NCBI GenBank assembly: GCA_947846985.1
Contig: CANTUZ010000001.1
Span: 185,774,455 to 185,838,454, forward strand
DNA length: 64,000 nucleotides
Reading direction: 5' to 3'
Source: Fratercula arctica
Taxonomy: Eukaryota; Chordata; Aves; Charadriiformes; Alcidae
The position numbers were made by a program, and so were the translations under genes. Below are positions 20,650-32,617 of the stretch, piece by piece. Within the stretch, counting starts at the first letter, position 1, and each line of letters starts with the position of its first letter. The notes under the pieces are model-generated. The model was not told where the DNA came from. It saw only the letters and a list, made by a program, of their open reading frames with translations, and searched no databases.

Positions 20650-22670
20650 GCCACTTCTTTCTACCTCAAATGTCTTGATATTAATTTTTTCTCATAGGAT
20701 AAAGCAGCTAAAAGAAAATCCATTTTTAATAAGTAATAATTTTAAAATGCAAGTACTAAAAGGACTCATCGTTTAAACACTTCAAATAAATGTGCTTCTG
20801 AGTTTTTGTTTTAATGGTTTCTTTGTGTTTTTTGGCTATTCCAAAATGGCGTGATTTTACTAGGATCTAAATGCGTTGAAAGGCACATTAACCAAGTGAG
20901 GGGAAAAAAGGAGCTATATATAGTTTTACTGTCCCTTTAGGGAACCATTGCTTGAGCTTCATTAATATGCATTTTAGCACAATCTAATTTACTCATATGG
21001 CTGGCCCCAGGTGTTTGGAAAGGCAACTAGAGGAAAATCAGATCATACTAAAATTAGAGACAAGAAATATTGAATGCCTTCCCTTTTAGGTCCTTGAAAG
21101 GCACATATTAATTATAACTGGATGAATTTATGAAAACTAATACTATGAACAGCTCCAATAGTAATTATTTTTGAAAAATGATCTCTACCAATAAGTGTAT
21201 TCCACTCAAAGCGCACAGAAAATGTTCCGTTAAAGAAAATAGATATATACTGCCCTCCCCCCCAATTCAGTATTTAGTGCAGTGCCCCCATGACACGTTT
21301 GTGATGTATATTTATTCACTGAAAACCACAATACAAAGCCTCGTTTCTCATGTGCTGCTTCTTGAACGGCTTCAAATGGGGCAGAGCATTAGATTTTGAT
21401 GGATTTGCCCTGTCCTTCTAAGGAGAATGCATCTCTGCTGGGTTACAAAAAGCCAAGGCCAGCAATGCTGGGGAGGGAAAAGTGAGAAGGTGGGGGGGGA
21501 AAAAGGTTAAAAATCTGTCTCTGTATGGTCCGATTAAGCGCTCCGTGCTTTCACGAAGTCAATAGGAGGCTTTGGCAAGCGAATGTTCACAGCTGGTCCC
21601 TGAGCTGCTAACAGGATGTAGCGCTGCAATAAAGGGGCTTTATATATTAATTTCCTAAGTGTCGTCTTGATTTGCAGCAGGAAGCGTAAGCAAAACAATG
21701 TCAAACAAATTAGCCCTGAAGGTGCCTTTGGAGCAGCGCTGAGCGGTCTGCCCTTGCCTGGGTGCTCTGAACTCTTCAACTGAGGAGGTGCTTGCCTGGG
21801 GAAGAGACTATTTTGGAATGAGTCTTTAGGGCTGAAACAGCCCGAGTTACAGTGGTAGCAGGCTACTGAGGGATGCATATGGTATGGGAAACACTTAGTC
21901 ATCTCCAGTGAGATTCTAATCTGAAATATTTGACCTTCCTAAGATTCAAAATTAATGAGAGTCCAGCAGAGAGGAGGGTAACCACACGAGAAGTAGCACA
22001 GGGCCTCGTATGACCTGTTCTTGGAGAAGCAGCGCCGACTAACACGGCTCCTCCAGCCGGCCCTTCCCACCCAGGAGCCGGTCTACGAGGCTTTGGAGGA
22101 GCTCAGCTCTCTCCAGGCTTCATGAAGACTGCGAAGGACTCAGGAGGGTATCTCCCCATGGGGTCCTCTGAAGAGTTTTAATCCTCTTGCTAGAAATTTG
22201 GTGAGAGATCTTGTTATTTCAGCCTTGAGCCAGGTTTGCTCATTCGTAAATAAGTGGAGTTGGTTCTGTTTCAGATAGGGTGTGATTTGAGAAGAACCCA
22301 CACTGAAATGTACTCACATGCAAATCATCGGGTGCTTGTCAGATATACCGTGCTTTACACCTCAGTGAAGCACTAGGGATGAACGTTACTTTGATGTGAT
22401 AAGCAGGGTGACATTAAAGGTGAATCGTAGAGTGCGCTATTAAGATGGAGTTTTAAACATACTTACGGAAAGGAACAGAGTCTCCACAGAGGGTGCCATT
22501 TAAGAATAGTCCATCTAAAGAACATTCTCCTAAAGCAAAACATCAAAGAGAGGATAGGAAATATGTTTTAGGCCAGGATTCTGGAAAGAAATCAAAGACA
22601 CATGAATTTCATTAAATCACCAAGGAGTTTAAGAAGAAGTAGATGCAAAATGTACATGAAAAATATTTCA
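20650..22670. other. Unique sequence, some conserved-looking DNA
   Basis: The stretch at 20870-21010 is repeat-free and holds TATATATAG, TTCATTAATATGCATTTTAG and other AT-rich core words typical of conserved non-coding DNA. A minus-strand frame of 122 codons (21534-21902) has no recognised domain. No mobile element is seen. Confidence 0.4.
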
Positions 22671-22671
22671 G

Positions 22672-22757
22672 TAAAAAAGGGAAAAAGGGAAAAGGGAAAA
22701 AAAAATACCCAGTGACTGGATACAAATAGAGAAAAGAAGATGACAAAAAAAAAAAAA
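22672..22757 (+). repeat. A/G-rich low-complexity block
   Basis: Units of GGGAAAAA repeat three times at 22679-22700, and a run of 13 A lies at 22745-22757. Polypurine runs like this can form triplex DNA but usually reflect simple slippage. Confidence 0.8.
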
Positions 22758-23149
22758 GAATAATTCAGAACTACCTTAGCGAAATAAATTACACTGGTAG
22801 ATGGAAAAGCATCTGTATGGGAAGAAAATTTTGCTCCTATCTGACCAGAAAAACAAGCAAACACTATTCCCAGAACCAACCTGAACATAGATATGCTCCT
22901 GCAAACTTGACAAACTATTTACAGGACCTTTTATAAAGAAAAAAAAGATAGTTGAAGCCTTCTCCTCTCTGTACTCACTGTTTCTCTTAGACTGAGCCAA
23001 TGAGCAAGTTCACAGGAATGAAAACATTGCTTTTAATCATTTAACTACCTGTTAGCAAAAGTACGTGCTTTTGCAATATGTCAATAAATCACCCTCTGCC
23101 GGGTGTCTCAATAACGTTGCTACATTAGCAGGAATGACCATCGACCTTA

Positions 23150-23960
23150 ACGAGAAGAAGTTTTGCTCTGCCCTGGCGCTCCAGCACCCACCCACGCGTG
23201 ACTGCGACCCACGGCCGCGTGTGCAGGACGAGCCGTGGGCCTCGTGGAGTTAAAAACCCAGCAGCGAAGAGGTCCTAGGGAGGGAAGCCAGCATCCCGGT
23301 GCCAGCCTGCAGCCTGCATGGGGACCCGGCTCTAGCCAAAAGGGACTGAACAAAGCCAGAGTCTTGACAAGTGCCCACTGCCCACAAACCTACAGCGAGA
23401 CCCTTCCCCTTGGCCGGTGCTGTCGCCCCTCTGTGCCTCTCCCTGCCGGGTGGGAGCTCCTGGCAGAGGGAGCAGGAAGGAAAGAGAAGGAGAAGGGATG
23501 TGGGGCTGAGGAGAGACAGGGTTGGGGCTAGAAGTAGTGACCGGGGTGTGATGTGTCAAGGTTAGTTCTTTAGACCCAGAAATAAGCATTTTTCATCGTA
23601 CAGGCTTCCAGCACACAGTAAGTGGAACAGCTGCAGGGTAACACCGTCTCCATTTTATTTTCTGCTCAGTCCGTCCCTTTCTCATTTAAATTACTTTCTT
23701 TCTATGACAGGTTTGAATGCTTATCTGCCCGTTCTTTGAGCCAGCGCTTTGTTTCCCTTGAGTTGAAAGCAGGGAGTATTTTGTCCCGCACGTGCCCTGG
23801 CTAGTGCCGCTGCAAGGCTCCTCGGAGGTGGGGAGCGGGACCTCTCGCAGGGAGAGGAGACCGACTCTTCTTCCTCATGGCTGCGCCGTTCACTTGGACG
23901 CCGCCGGGCTTCTTCAGTGCCTCCTTGTTCAACACCGTCAGCTAATGAATGCTGCAAGAA
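23150..23960. other. GC- and CpG-richer island, no gene recognised
   Basis: Two patches (about 23160-23560 and 23790-23930) have much higher GC and CpG content than the surroundings, with words such as CACGCGTGACTGCGACC and GACGCCGCCGGGC. They could be the remains of a small CpG island, a GC-rich unidentified repeat, or the edge of an alternative promoter. Frames are open on both strands because stops are rare here, and none shows a family motif. I see no TATA box or clear first exon. Confidence 0.35.
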
Positions 23961-23969
23961 CGCTGCAAG

Positions 23970-25070
23970 AAAATACATGAGCAATGTCAATATCTATTCC
24001 ACACGACTTTTTGATGAATAAAATCGAAGAAGAACAAGGGTGTCATCCGGACGATATTCTACATATCTTCATTACAGTTAGTTATAGGGTGTGGATATAC
24101 GTGTTTCTGAACAAAAAATTAGACCCACTAATAAGTACTTTTACCCAAGAGTGTGTTGACAGCTGATGGCTCAGGGAGCTGTGTACACAGAACCCCAGAT
24201 AAACTGTACCGTGAATCTATGCTTACATTATCCCTTGATGGCTGGTTAAAGGTCTGTAATCCCGGATGCTCTCCTTTTTGCTAAGGATGCACCATCAGTG
24301 CATTCTGCACTTAAAACCAGGGATGTTTAAGGAGGTCACGATACAGACAGTAAACAGTTATGGTTTCTGTTCGTTCAGACGGCTGAACTCAGGGAGAATT
24401 TAAGAGAGGAGCTGCCTCTGAAACACGCAGGGTAAATGCCGGACTGGTTACTAGAGAAGCAGAGCAGGAAGAAAAGGTGGGACAGATAGGCTGTGGATAC
24501 TTTGTATTACTTAGATACGGAAAAGAGTTTGTGCCTGAATTATACCATATTTAAAGCCAAGTTGTACACATTTTCTGCTTGGGTAAGACATTATCTGTCT
24601 AGAGTTAACTGTATATATTGTAACTGCATTATTTTGCTGCAAAGCTGGGAAAAGAAAATTTGTTGGGTTTTTGACCTCACTGGCCCTGAGGAAACTATGT
24701 AAATTTACATCATAAATAAACTGTGCGATTGTTATTATTAGCTAGTCATGCTTCATTGAAGTCTAAAATTCCCTGCTTGTCACATGTCAATATGCTGTGA
24801 ATGGATATTACTGTGCTCAGCTGTAAACTTTGTGTCCAGTACGTCTTTGCAGAGAGCTTCTCTGCCCTTGCCTTGTCCTGGAGATGTTTGCAAGGTCAGT
24901 CTGGAAGTTCCTCAGGCACCTAAACACAAGCAACTACTTCACTCAGGGGTGTGCAGAACCTATTTCCTGACAAACACCTATTGCGATCTGGAGTTTGGAG
25001 GCCTTTCCACCTCAGAGGTCCACCCCTTACATGTGCTCTGAGAATCCTAACACCTAGAAAGACAGCACTA
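23970..25070. other. Unique sequence, no gene seen
   Basis: AT-rich DNA with short frames of 60 to 85 codons on the plus strand and no motif. No repeat family is recognised. Confidence 0.5.
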
Positions 25071-25074
25071 GAAG

Positions 25075-25345
25075 TGAGAGCTGGAGGTCGTCTACCTCAC
25101 TGCTAGCCCCTGGCTGGATGAGTTTGTGTCTGCATCCAACCTGTTGCTCAAGGCTCCTGGTGATGGGGAATCTACTGTCTCCCGAGGTGAGTTATTCTAG
25201 TGCATCATTGCCTTGCTGCAAGAAAATGTGCCTTTATATCTAGCCTAACTATCCTTTCTTTGATTAAAGGCTACTATTTCTACTCTTATCACCACAGATA
25301 GGGATAACAGATCCTTCTTACTTAGCAGCAGTCAGCCTTTGAGGT
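25075..25345 (-). mobile_element. Old CR1/L3-type LINE fragment, minus strand
   Basis: The plus strand reads like the antisense of an ancient CR1-type 3' region. In order it shows GGAGGTCGTCTACCTCACTG (family: GATCATCTAGTCCAACC), GATGGGGAATCTACTGTCTC, TATCTAGCCTAACTATCC, then ATAACAGATCCTTCTTACTT and CAGTCAGCCTTTGAGGTACC. These stations come in the expected order and spacing for the end of ORF2 and the 3' UTR. Divergence is high, much higher than in the CR1 copies at 4903 or 33938, so insertion was early, perhaps before the bird radiation. No open frame remains. Confidence 0.65.
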
Positions 25346-25349
25346 ACCC

Positions 25350-27010
25350 AAGCTTCTGATCATGACCTCCACCAACAGCCCTAACTCTTCCGTAACCTTC
25401 CTTCTAAGTTCTGGATTTCAGCCCTTGCATCATTCTCATTCTTTTTTTGTGTTTTCCCTGCTTGGTTCATGTCATTCACAGAGTGTGGTGCCAGTAACTC
25501 AACACTGCACGGAGCAGTTCAGTTTAGGGCTCCCCAGGATCGAATGCTTGAGACAAAATCCAGAGTCTGTGCAGACGATATTGCTGTTTAATTCGTTACT
25601 GGAGATGGTTGTACGTACAGACATTTGGGAGCACTCGCCAGGAACAGGAATCTCTGATTTCTACCCTTTCCTGAGCCTCCAGGTGTTTGGATGCCCGCTG
25701 TCCCTGCAGCAGGAGAACGCTCTGGTTTTTAGCTGGTTTAGGTAGCTCTGCCATCAGCTGTGGTTGATCCACTCTGCAGCCGGGAAAAGAAGATTCACTT
25801 GGGCAGGGAAAAAAAAACCAAACCTCATGAGGGAGAAATGCAATCAAATGGTTATGACATTGGGATGGGAACGGCCTCTGGTGATGATGAATTTTTATAG
25901 TTAGCAGGCCTCATTCTTTTGTACTATCAGTGTCAGTCTGCTCTAAGAAGCTGTAATACAGGGCAAACCTAAAGAGGGGCAAAAAGCTTTGCAAGGGTTT
26001 GCTCTCCTCGGTCAGGCAGGGACAGGACTGATGTGTTGAGGTTCCATTTGCACCATTACTCTGATTCCACGTCACCAGGGGCAGGCATGCCTCTGTTCCA
26101 TGGGAGCTGCAATAGGTACAATTCATCTAGAAAAATAAAATTCAAGCATAAAAAGCCCATGCACAGGTATTTACAGGATAAAGATCAGAGCCTTAGTCAT
26201 AATGAATTCACTAGGATCATGCAACTGGAACTACCTTTCTTTAGAAGAACAGCCTTGGAATAAGAAATCGCTGAATAAAAATTTCCATTCGAGGCAATGG
26301 AAAATTATGTCACATATATTGTGTACGTAGGTATAGGCAGAGAGGCGTGTGTGTCTGAAAGGAGAGACCTGAATTCTAACCTGAATTAAAATGTTAAAAA
26401 TAGTAGGATCCTGTTTAGCAGAGGTGACATAAGAGACCTCCTTAGCCTCCCAGTCTCCCAGTAATGCATGTTATTCTTTAATGGCAGACTGCTCTGTGTT
26501 GATCACCAGTACATCACCGTGTGCTACAGTGCTTCCTATCTCATTCTTCTTTCATTCCTCAGGCATACCATGGCATCCTTCTACCTTTTGGGCTAGTCAT
26601 TCTGCTTTTGCACATCATCCTCATATACTCAGCTGGTTAATTCATGACGAGAGAAGGAATTAGACATTTGCTGTGGGTATGCAGTGTGACTTACCACCAC
26701 AGTGCCCTTGTGAAAACCCCTCTTACTGATCTAACAAATAAAACACAGTTGATTTGACAGCAAGATAAACAGAAATATTTCTGTCTTCCTTTCAGCTAGC
26801 AAGTTTGATGATGGTTTCTTTAAAATCTGTAATTTCTCTTGATATTTTGGCTACTATGGCATTGCTTGATGAAAGCGAGGTCAGATGTGCACAAGAAAGG
26901 ACAAGGCAAAAGTGAAAAAAAAGTTGCCACGCAACGTTCATAGAAGAGTTTATAAGCCCTCATTAAAGTGCCTTAATATGTAAGATAATTTTAGTAACAA
27001 TTGGTTTTCA
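25350..27010. other. Unique sequence, no gene seen
   Basis: AT-rich DNA with a 127-codon plus-strand frame at 25362-25745 that has no domain and is overlapped by a minus-strand frame. No repeat family is recognised. Confidence 0.5.
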
Positions 27011-27013
27011 TAA

Positions 27014-27250
27014 AGTAGTGTGATCAGACCACGATGGGCCGTCTGTCGTCAAATTCCTACCACATTTGCCAGGATTTTGGTCGCCCAGAGACTGTCCGGC
27101 TCCGCTGCTACGTGTCTGGGCAGCAGGTGGCGAAGGACGCTCTGGCGAGGGTGGCAGCAGATGGGCGACGCTGTCTCCAATGGGCGGAAAAGAGAACCCT
27201 TGAAAGTAAAAGTGAGTTAGTAGACATTAAGGTCGTGTCTTTATAGAACT
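27014..27250 (+). other. GC-richer, CpG-bearing block of unknown nature
   Basis: About 200 bases with clear CpG content (for example GGCGAAGGACGCTCTGGCGA) within AT-rich flanks. Two plus-strand frames overlap; the one at 27034-27246 starts MGRLSSNSYHICQDFGRPET and includes CYVSGQQVAKDALARVAADG, which is protein-like. There are no good splice signals at its borders that I can see, and the protein is not recognised. It could be a decayed exon or retrocopy, or only an unmethylated patch. Confidence 0.25.
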
Positions 27251-27259
27251 GGGTGGCGC

Positions 27260-30200
27260 AAATTGCCCCAGGTAAGAAGAAAACCCAGATGTAATTTTCC
27301 CAACCTGCCACCGACTTGGCATGTGAAACTGGGCAATGCGCTTGCCTCCTTTAGGCCACAGCTCCCTATTTGGGGATTTGTGATGCCACTCTTTACCTCA
27401 GCTGCCTGCCCGGATGCAAATCAGGACCATTTACGAGGTTTTTATATAGCAAGGGACCACATGAAAGGGAAGTACATTAACCAGAAATATTATTTCTTTT
27501 ACGAAATATTTATTTAAATTAATGTTTTTCTGTGGACTTTTCATTATTACGCAGATTTAACAGTAGCTTGTTTATTCAGTTGAATTGGTAGATACATGAC
27601 TAAAAGTAAGAAAAAGAGATCTTACAACTTGGACAAAAACTTCAATAGCATTTCCACTGCCCGGATGAGCTGAGAATCCACCAGCGAGGCACTAACCCAT
27701 GTGTAGCATCAGTAAAGAGGGAAGATGCTATCCCGCACCTGGGATGGAGAATTTTGCCACCAGAGGGAGTCGTGTGAATACAGTACAAGTGGTTGTATTG
27801 GCACAGAGAAGGTCATTAGATATTTTAGAGCTAAGGCTCCATGATCAAAGCTTTCTCCTTGGCCACGGGTAATTGTCTACCAATTCAACATGTGGTGAAA
27901 ATCAGCTGAAAAGTTTGCGGTTTGGCTAAATGTGGCTGGCTGCAAAATTCACTCGGTAAAAATATTACCTTGATGCTTCATACTCAACCTTCATAATTTG
28001 TGCAAAGTATGCGCTTGCTCAATAAAACAAAATTGCTAAGCCAGCCACCCAAGTTTTATGCTTGAAAATACAACCCTGGGACTGAAAATCAAGTCGTACT
28101 TTAAATACCAAGTGCACTTTCACTGAATTGGTATAAAAATCGTGGCAATCTGAAATCTTCCTGGCAACTGCGTTGCTGGTGATAAAGCAGATTACATCTG
28201 ATTGCTGTAATGTCCCTGCATTGCTGATCGCAGGATGAGCTAGAGAGCATCACGCAACAAATACTTTGGCTCTGGAGTTGAGCAGAGGGTGGAAGAAATA
28301 CAGCATTGTCGTTACAGAATTCTTCTTTTGACTAGATCCAGTGTTTGAAGAGGTATGGGATCCATTCCAAATAATACTGAAGTCCTTTATGCTGCCAATA
28401 TGGTTTAAAAGTGCCTTACGACAAGCAAGAACAGAAGCTGATACGATCTGGTGCTTCAGCAAGACAAAGAAGTCCTTTACAGAAGTCTGCCCATTCAGCG
28501 CCTACTTTGGTCTTACTTGCTGCACTTTAACTCCCAGTACTTCTGGTAAGTCCTTTAATATGGAAACGCATGTACGCTCCTCCCCGAAGTAACAAACCTA
28601 TTAGACATTTTAGGAACCTTTTCATCGCTCATTAAAAACCAGGTTCCCATAGCTGCTCAGGGTTAAACGCTCTGTGTCAGAAATATGAAGAAACAGCAGG
28701 CTGAAAAAGAACTCTAGCTCAGAAACAGCCATTTCAAGCCCTGAGGGTGCCCACAGATCCCCCACAATGCTATGTGGCAGGTAGGGGGTGGTATTAGGTT
28801 ATTTAATATATATATAAAAAATATAATAAACATAATATGTATATTTGCTTTTCCCTGCCTGCTTCCTATTCCCCCTTCCTACTAACCCACCCTCTGCTGC
28901 TCCTCTGTAGCACTTACACAATTTTTCTGCAGCTCTCTGCCAAAGCAAAGTGCGTTTTAAGGCTCGAGTATGTCACAGAAGGGGTGCTGCTGAGTCTTTA
29001 TGTATTTTTCTTTCTCAGTGTGGGTGAATTCTTTACAAGCTTGCGGATTTCCTGCCTTTCAGGAATTGTGACATTTTTCATTCTACAGACCAAACATCCT
29101 TATGATCGTTGCAATTCCCACCATCTTTTTCCCTTAAACTCACAATAAATTGGAGGTATAGAACCTGCAAAACCCAAACCAGCCCATGAGGATCTTGCGC
29201 TCTGTCTTCCTTTTCATACCTAGCAGAATGGAGCTGCGCTGGTAGCAGCCCGGTAACTCTTTAAGTTATGGCCCATACAGAATACCATCTGTTCATAAAC
29301 ACGAATATAACGATTAAGTAAAAAACATTTGTGACATTTTTATTTTTACAACCTTCCTACTTGCAGGAAAAATTAAAAACAAATTGGAAAAAGTAACTAA
29401 TTTTAAAAGGGAAAATTAAAATTGAATATATAATTTGCCTCAACAAGGTTATTGCTGGTACTTGAGACTATTGATGCTATCCTCGTTCATTTTTCTGGGG
29501 AGTGAACATGGAATTTTTTGTAAGGATGCACAGAGGGAATTTCATCACAGTTTGCAGGAGCAGTGAATCTATTTTACTGCTGATCCTATTTTGCCGCTGT
29601 AACTCAAGCAAACTTTGTAGGTGTTGCTGTTCTTGCACTTTGTACCGGAGAACAGCAGAATCTGCAAAAATTCATTGATCCTGCTGTACTATCCTGCTTT
29701 ACCCTGCTTTTTGTGTGTCGCTCCAACAAACTGTCATGGGATGTATCTATCCATACATCGCAGCTCCCAAGCTTAATGCTTGGGGGGGGCTTTATAGGAT
29801 ACGTGGAATGGAGCCTCAATGTTGTGTCTTTTGGAGCTCTAGAAGGCAGATATACTGGTGGAGGGAAGGAAAATAACTTGAATTTTCTTTAAAATCAGTT
29901 AAAATCAGCTGAACACATTCGGCAGTGCTTACACGGCACCATAAAGCAATGTTAAATACAGTTATTGCCCTTACCCACCCCTTTGGAAATGGAGAGGTAC
30001 AGTCACACCACCTAAAATTGTCCACGTGGAAAACTGTGGCCTATTTCAATTCACAGGTTCAAAACAGATGTTGAAACTGGCAGCCGAGCAGGTAGTTTGA
30101 TTATTATTTTACTTTAAAATTGAGCAGAAAAGTTTTTGGTTAAACAACTTCTGACTATAGTTTTATTCATTTTTAAGTATTAGTGAAACGTGTTTCTCTA

Positions 30201-31650
30201 TCTTGAACAGAATTTATTTAAATTGATTAAATATAATTAAGTACAAGTGGAGAAAAATGTTTCATTTTTATGGGATAAAACTTTTAATTCAACTATCATT
30301 TTGATTCACTCTAGACATTAATGCTAGAGTATCAGTTTGAATATGATAGAGTATTTTTGATATATAATGCTTTATAATGTCCTTATATAAAATATTAAGT
30401 GTTCCAATATTAAAAAATCACAGTACTTCAGCATAAATACAGTTCAGATTTTACATTTTTATCCCAGTTTGGAGTGAAACACTGTGAAATATTACATTTT
30501 CCACAGAAATGAACGCTCTGTTTTCTTACAGGTTGTCTATCACTTGTTTGAAAAATGGCACTAAAACCAATTCAAGCCTGAAAATGCTCCGTATCATGAA
30601 CAAGAAGTTCATAAGGACGTGCTCGGTGCCTTGTTAGCTTGAAGACAGTGAACCAGATTCTGTAAAAGGCTTAGTTTGGTAAGCAGTTCTTAAAAACACG
30701 ACTTGGGCAAATCCTTTATCGTTAGTATTATTTTAGGCAACAGAAGAATCTCAGCAATTAAAATGTTGCTCCCAAAGCTAGTTATTTCACCAAGTCAAAT
30801 GAGAAATATACAGATTAGAGGGGCTTTTTTTGTGCGTTTCTTTCTAATTTAGAAAGAAAAACAATGTGGAAGACGGGCCATCTTCAGAGCTGATTAAAGA
30901 AACCTCAGATGTCAGGGAATAACACGGCTCTTTTAAGAAAAGCGGGCTATTAAGTAGCCTTTGAGCAGCACTGCAATGTGACATTTTTACAAGGAACTCA
31001 TTTGGAAAAAAGTAAAGAGCAGATACTTAGAAGAGACTGAGAAGAGGGCAGCTATTATGCTTTCCTATAATCTGGAAAAGGCGATGACTTGTTGTTCTTA
31101 TCCACAAGAAAATACCCTTCAGTACAACCAAATCCCAGCAAAACAGGTATTTTCTGCTGGGCCTGTCTTCTTAATTCTCCCCCTTTATTTTCAGTAGCAT
31201 TTATCATTCCTAAGGCCTTGCTTCTAATCTCCTTGGAAAATTAACCAAGCTGTTAACAGCTGAGAAAAGATACGAATGCTGATGGGAGGAGATAGGAACA
31301 CAGTCAGAGATCCACTCACGAACAGCTCTTGGATACTAAAGAGCAATTCCCACAGGCAATAAGGTGAATACCACTACATTGAACATTTTATGCAAGAAAA
31401 GCCTCTGCAGTTTTTCAGAAGTATTTCTACCCAAGAGGCTACCTGGAAAAAATCCCCATAAAGATGTTTTTAAGGCATTCATTGTTGGTGTTTCCTATGG
31501 GAGCTGGATTTTGTGCAGCTCCGAGCCTCCACAGGAGCTTCCCAACTCTGGCAGGTCTGTTGGGGCGTGCAGACGCCCATGGAGAGCCGGTGACTTCCCC
31601 CAGGCCCTAGGGTGCTGCGTTGAAAAGATGCTGTCACCCTGGAGACAGGC
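27260..31650. other. Unique AT-rich sequence, no gene seen
   Basis: Long AT-rich stretch. AT-only runs occur at 28801-28835. Frames of 60 to 100 codons are scattered on both strands with no motif. A polypyrimidine patch at 28848-28912 gives a short hydrophobic frame (28837-29148) that is probably a composition artefact. No repeat family is recognised. Confidence 0.5.
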
Positions 31651-31653
31651 TCA

Positions 31654-31711
31654 TCTGGATCCCACCTCCTGCGGGAAGGATCTCTGGATCCCACCTCCTG
31701 CAAGAAGGACC
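31654..31711 (+). repeat. 29-bp tandem duplication
   Basis: The phrase TCTGGATCCCACCTCCTGC occurs at 31654 and again at 31683. The continuations GGGAAGGATC and AAGAAGGACC differ at few bases. A simple two-copy duplication. Confidence 0.85.
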
Positions 31712-31867
31712 TAAGAGAAGGTCAGGCTGGACTGGCGCAGGCATCCCGCTGTAACCCCAGCCTGGTGGGGGAGCAGGAGACACGCTTGTGTACACCATAC
31801 AATTCATGTCTCTCACAAGCACCACCCGCTGTAATACCTTCCCCTTGCACCGACTGAAGTCGCGTGG

Positions 31868-32536
31868 ATGTATAATGCCCTATATGGCAGCTGCATAGGA
31901 TGCCCCCAAAAAGAGTTCCCATTTTCCTCACTGTGGAAAGGCAGACCTTTGAATTTGGATTCATCGCTGCTGTGTGAAACCATGGGTTTTCGTTCTCATT
32001 CAGGGTGCTGTAAGGAGAAATCCTGCTGGAATTCATCTGAAAACTGGGTAAATGCGAGAAGAATCAGGCTTGTTTTATGCAGTTATTTCCTGAATGTAGA
32101 TAAATGCAGATCACCTCATGCTCTTTATAAATTATATTATTCAGATGATGTACAACTCCCTTGTGGAACGCCGCAGCCGGCAGAAGTGAGTCTAGATACA
32201 GTCTCAGCTGTTTTAATTTACCTTGCATCCGTTTACTCACAAAGATATTACAGGACAAAGTTTTACAAACCTAAACCTATTCTTGATGGCTTAAGGAAGA
32301 AAACAGTCCCTGGGTCTATTTGTGTAACTGAAGTGGCAACATCTCTGCCTGCACACCATGAGAGCTTTATATCAGGGAAATTGTCATCCCTACTCCGAAT
32401 GCAAACCCTCTTCTGGTTAGGTGCCACCAGGGTTACTAATGGTGATGTCCCTTCCCTTTGTTTGCTTGTTTTGTGCCCTCTCCGTTGTGCAATGAGCTGT
32501 GAAACTGTGTTTGTTCACAAAATGAAACTCAAGTGA
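31868..32536 (+). CDS. 222-codon open frame, unknown product
   Basis: The longest open frame of the window: 222 codons from an ATG at 31868 to TGA at 32536, ending 80 bases before an LTR. It starts MYNALYGSCIGCPQKEFPFS. A middle part reads YYSDDVQLPCGTPQPAEVS and the C-terminal quarter is hydrophobic (DVPSLCLLVLCPLRCAM). Cysteines are frequent. I see no domain, signal peptide at the start, or reverse-transcriptase or capsid motif, although its place directly upstream of an LTR makes a degraded retroviral origin worth testing. A chance frame of this length is not very unlikely in 64 kb over six frames. Coding status is unknown. Confidence 0.2.
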   Translation: MYNALYGSCIGCPQKEFPFSSLWKGRPLNLDSSLLCETMGFRSHSGCCKEKSCWNSSENWVNARRIRLVLCSYFLNVDKCRSPHALYKLYYSDDVQLPCGTPQPAEVSLDTVSAVLIYLASVYSQRYYRTKFYKPKPILDGLRKKTVPGSICVTEVATSLPAHHESFISGKLSSLLRMQTLFWLGATRVTNGDVPSLCLLVLCPLRCAMSCETVFVHKMKLK

Positions 32537-32617
32537 TTTGGTCCCAATGCTGCCGAAATTCAGACATTTGCCTTTACCTGTAAAAGAAGATTTGTTCCAA
32601 GAGTTACAGGCTGCACT

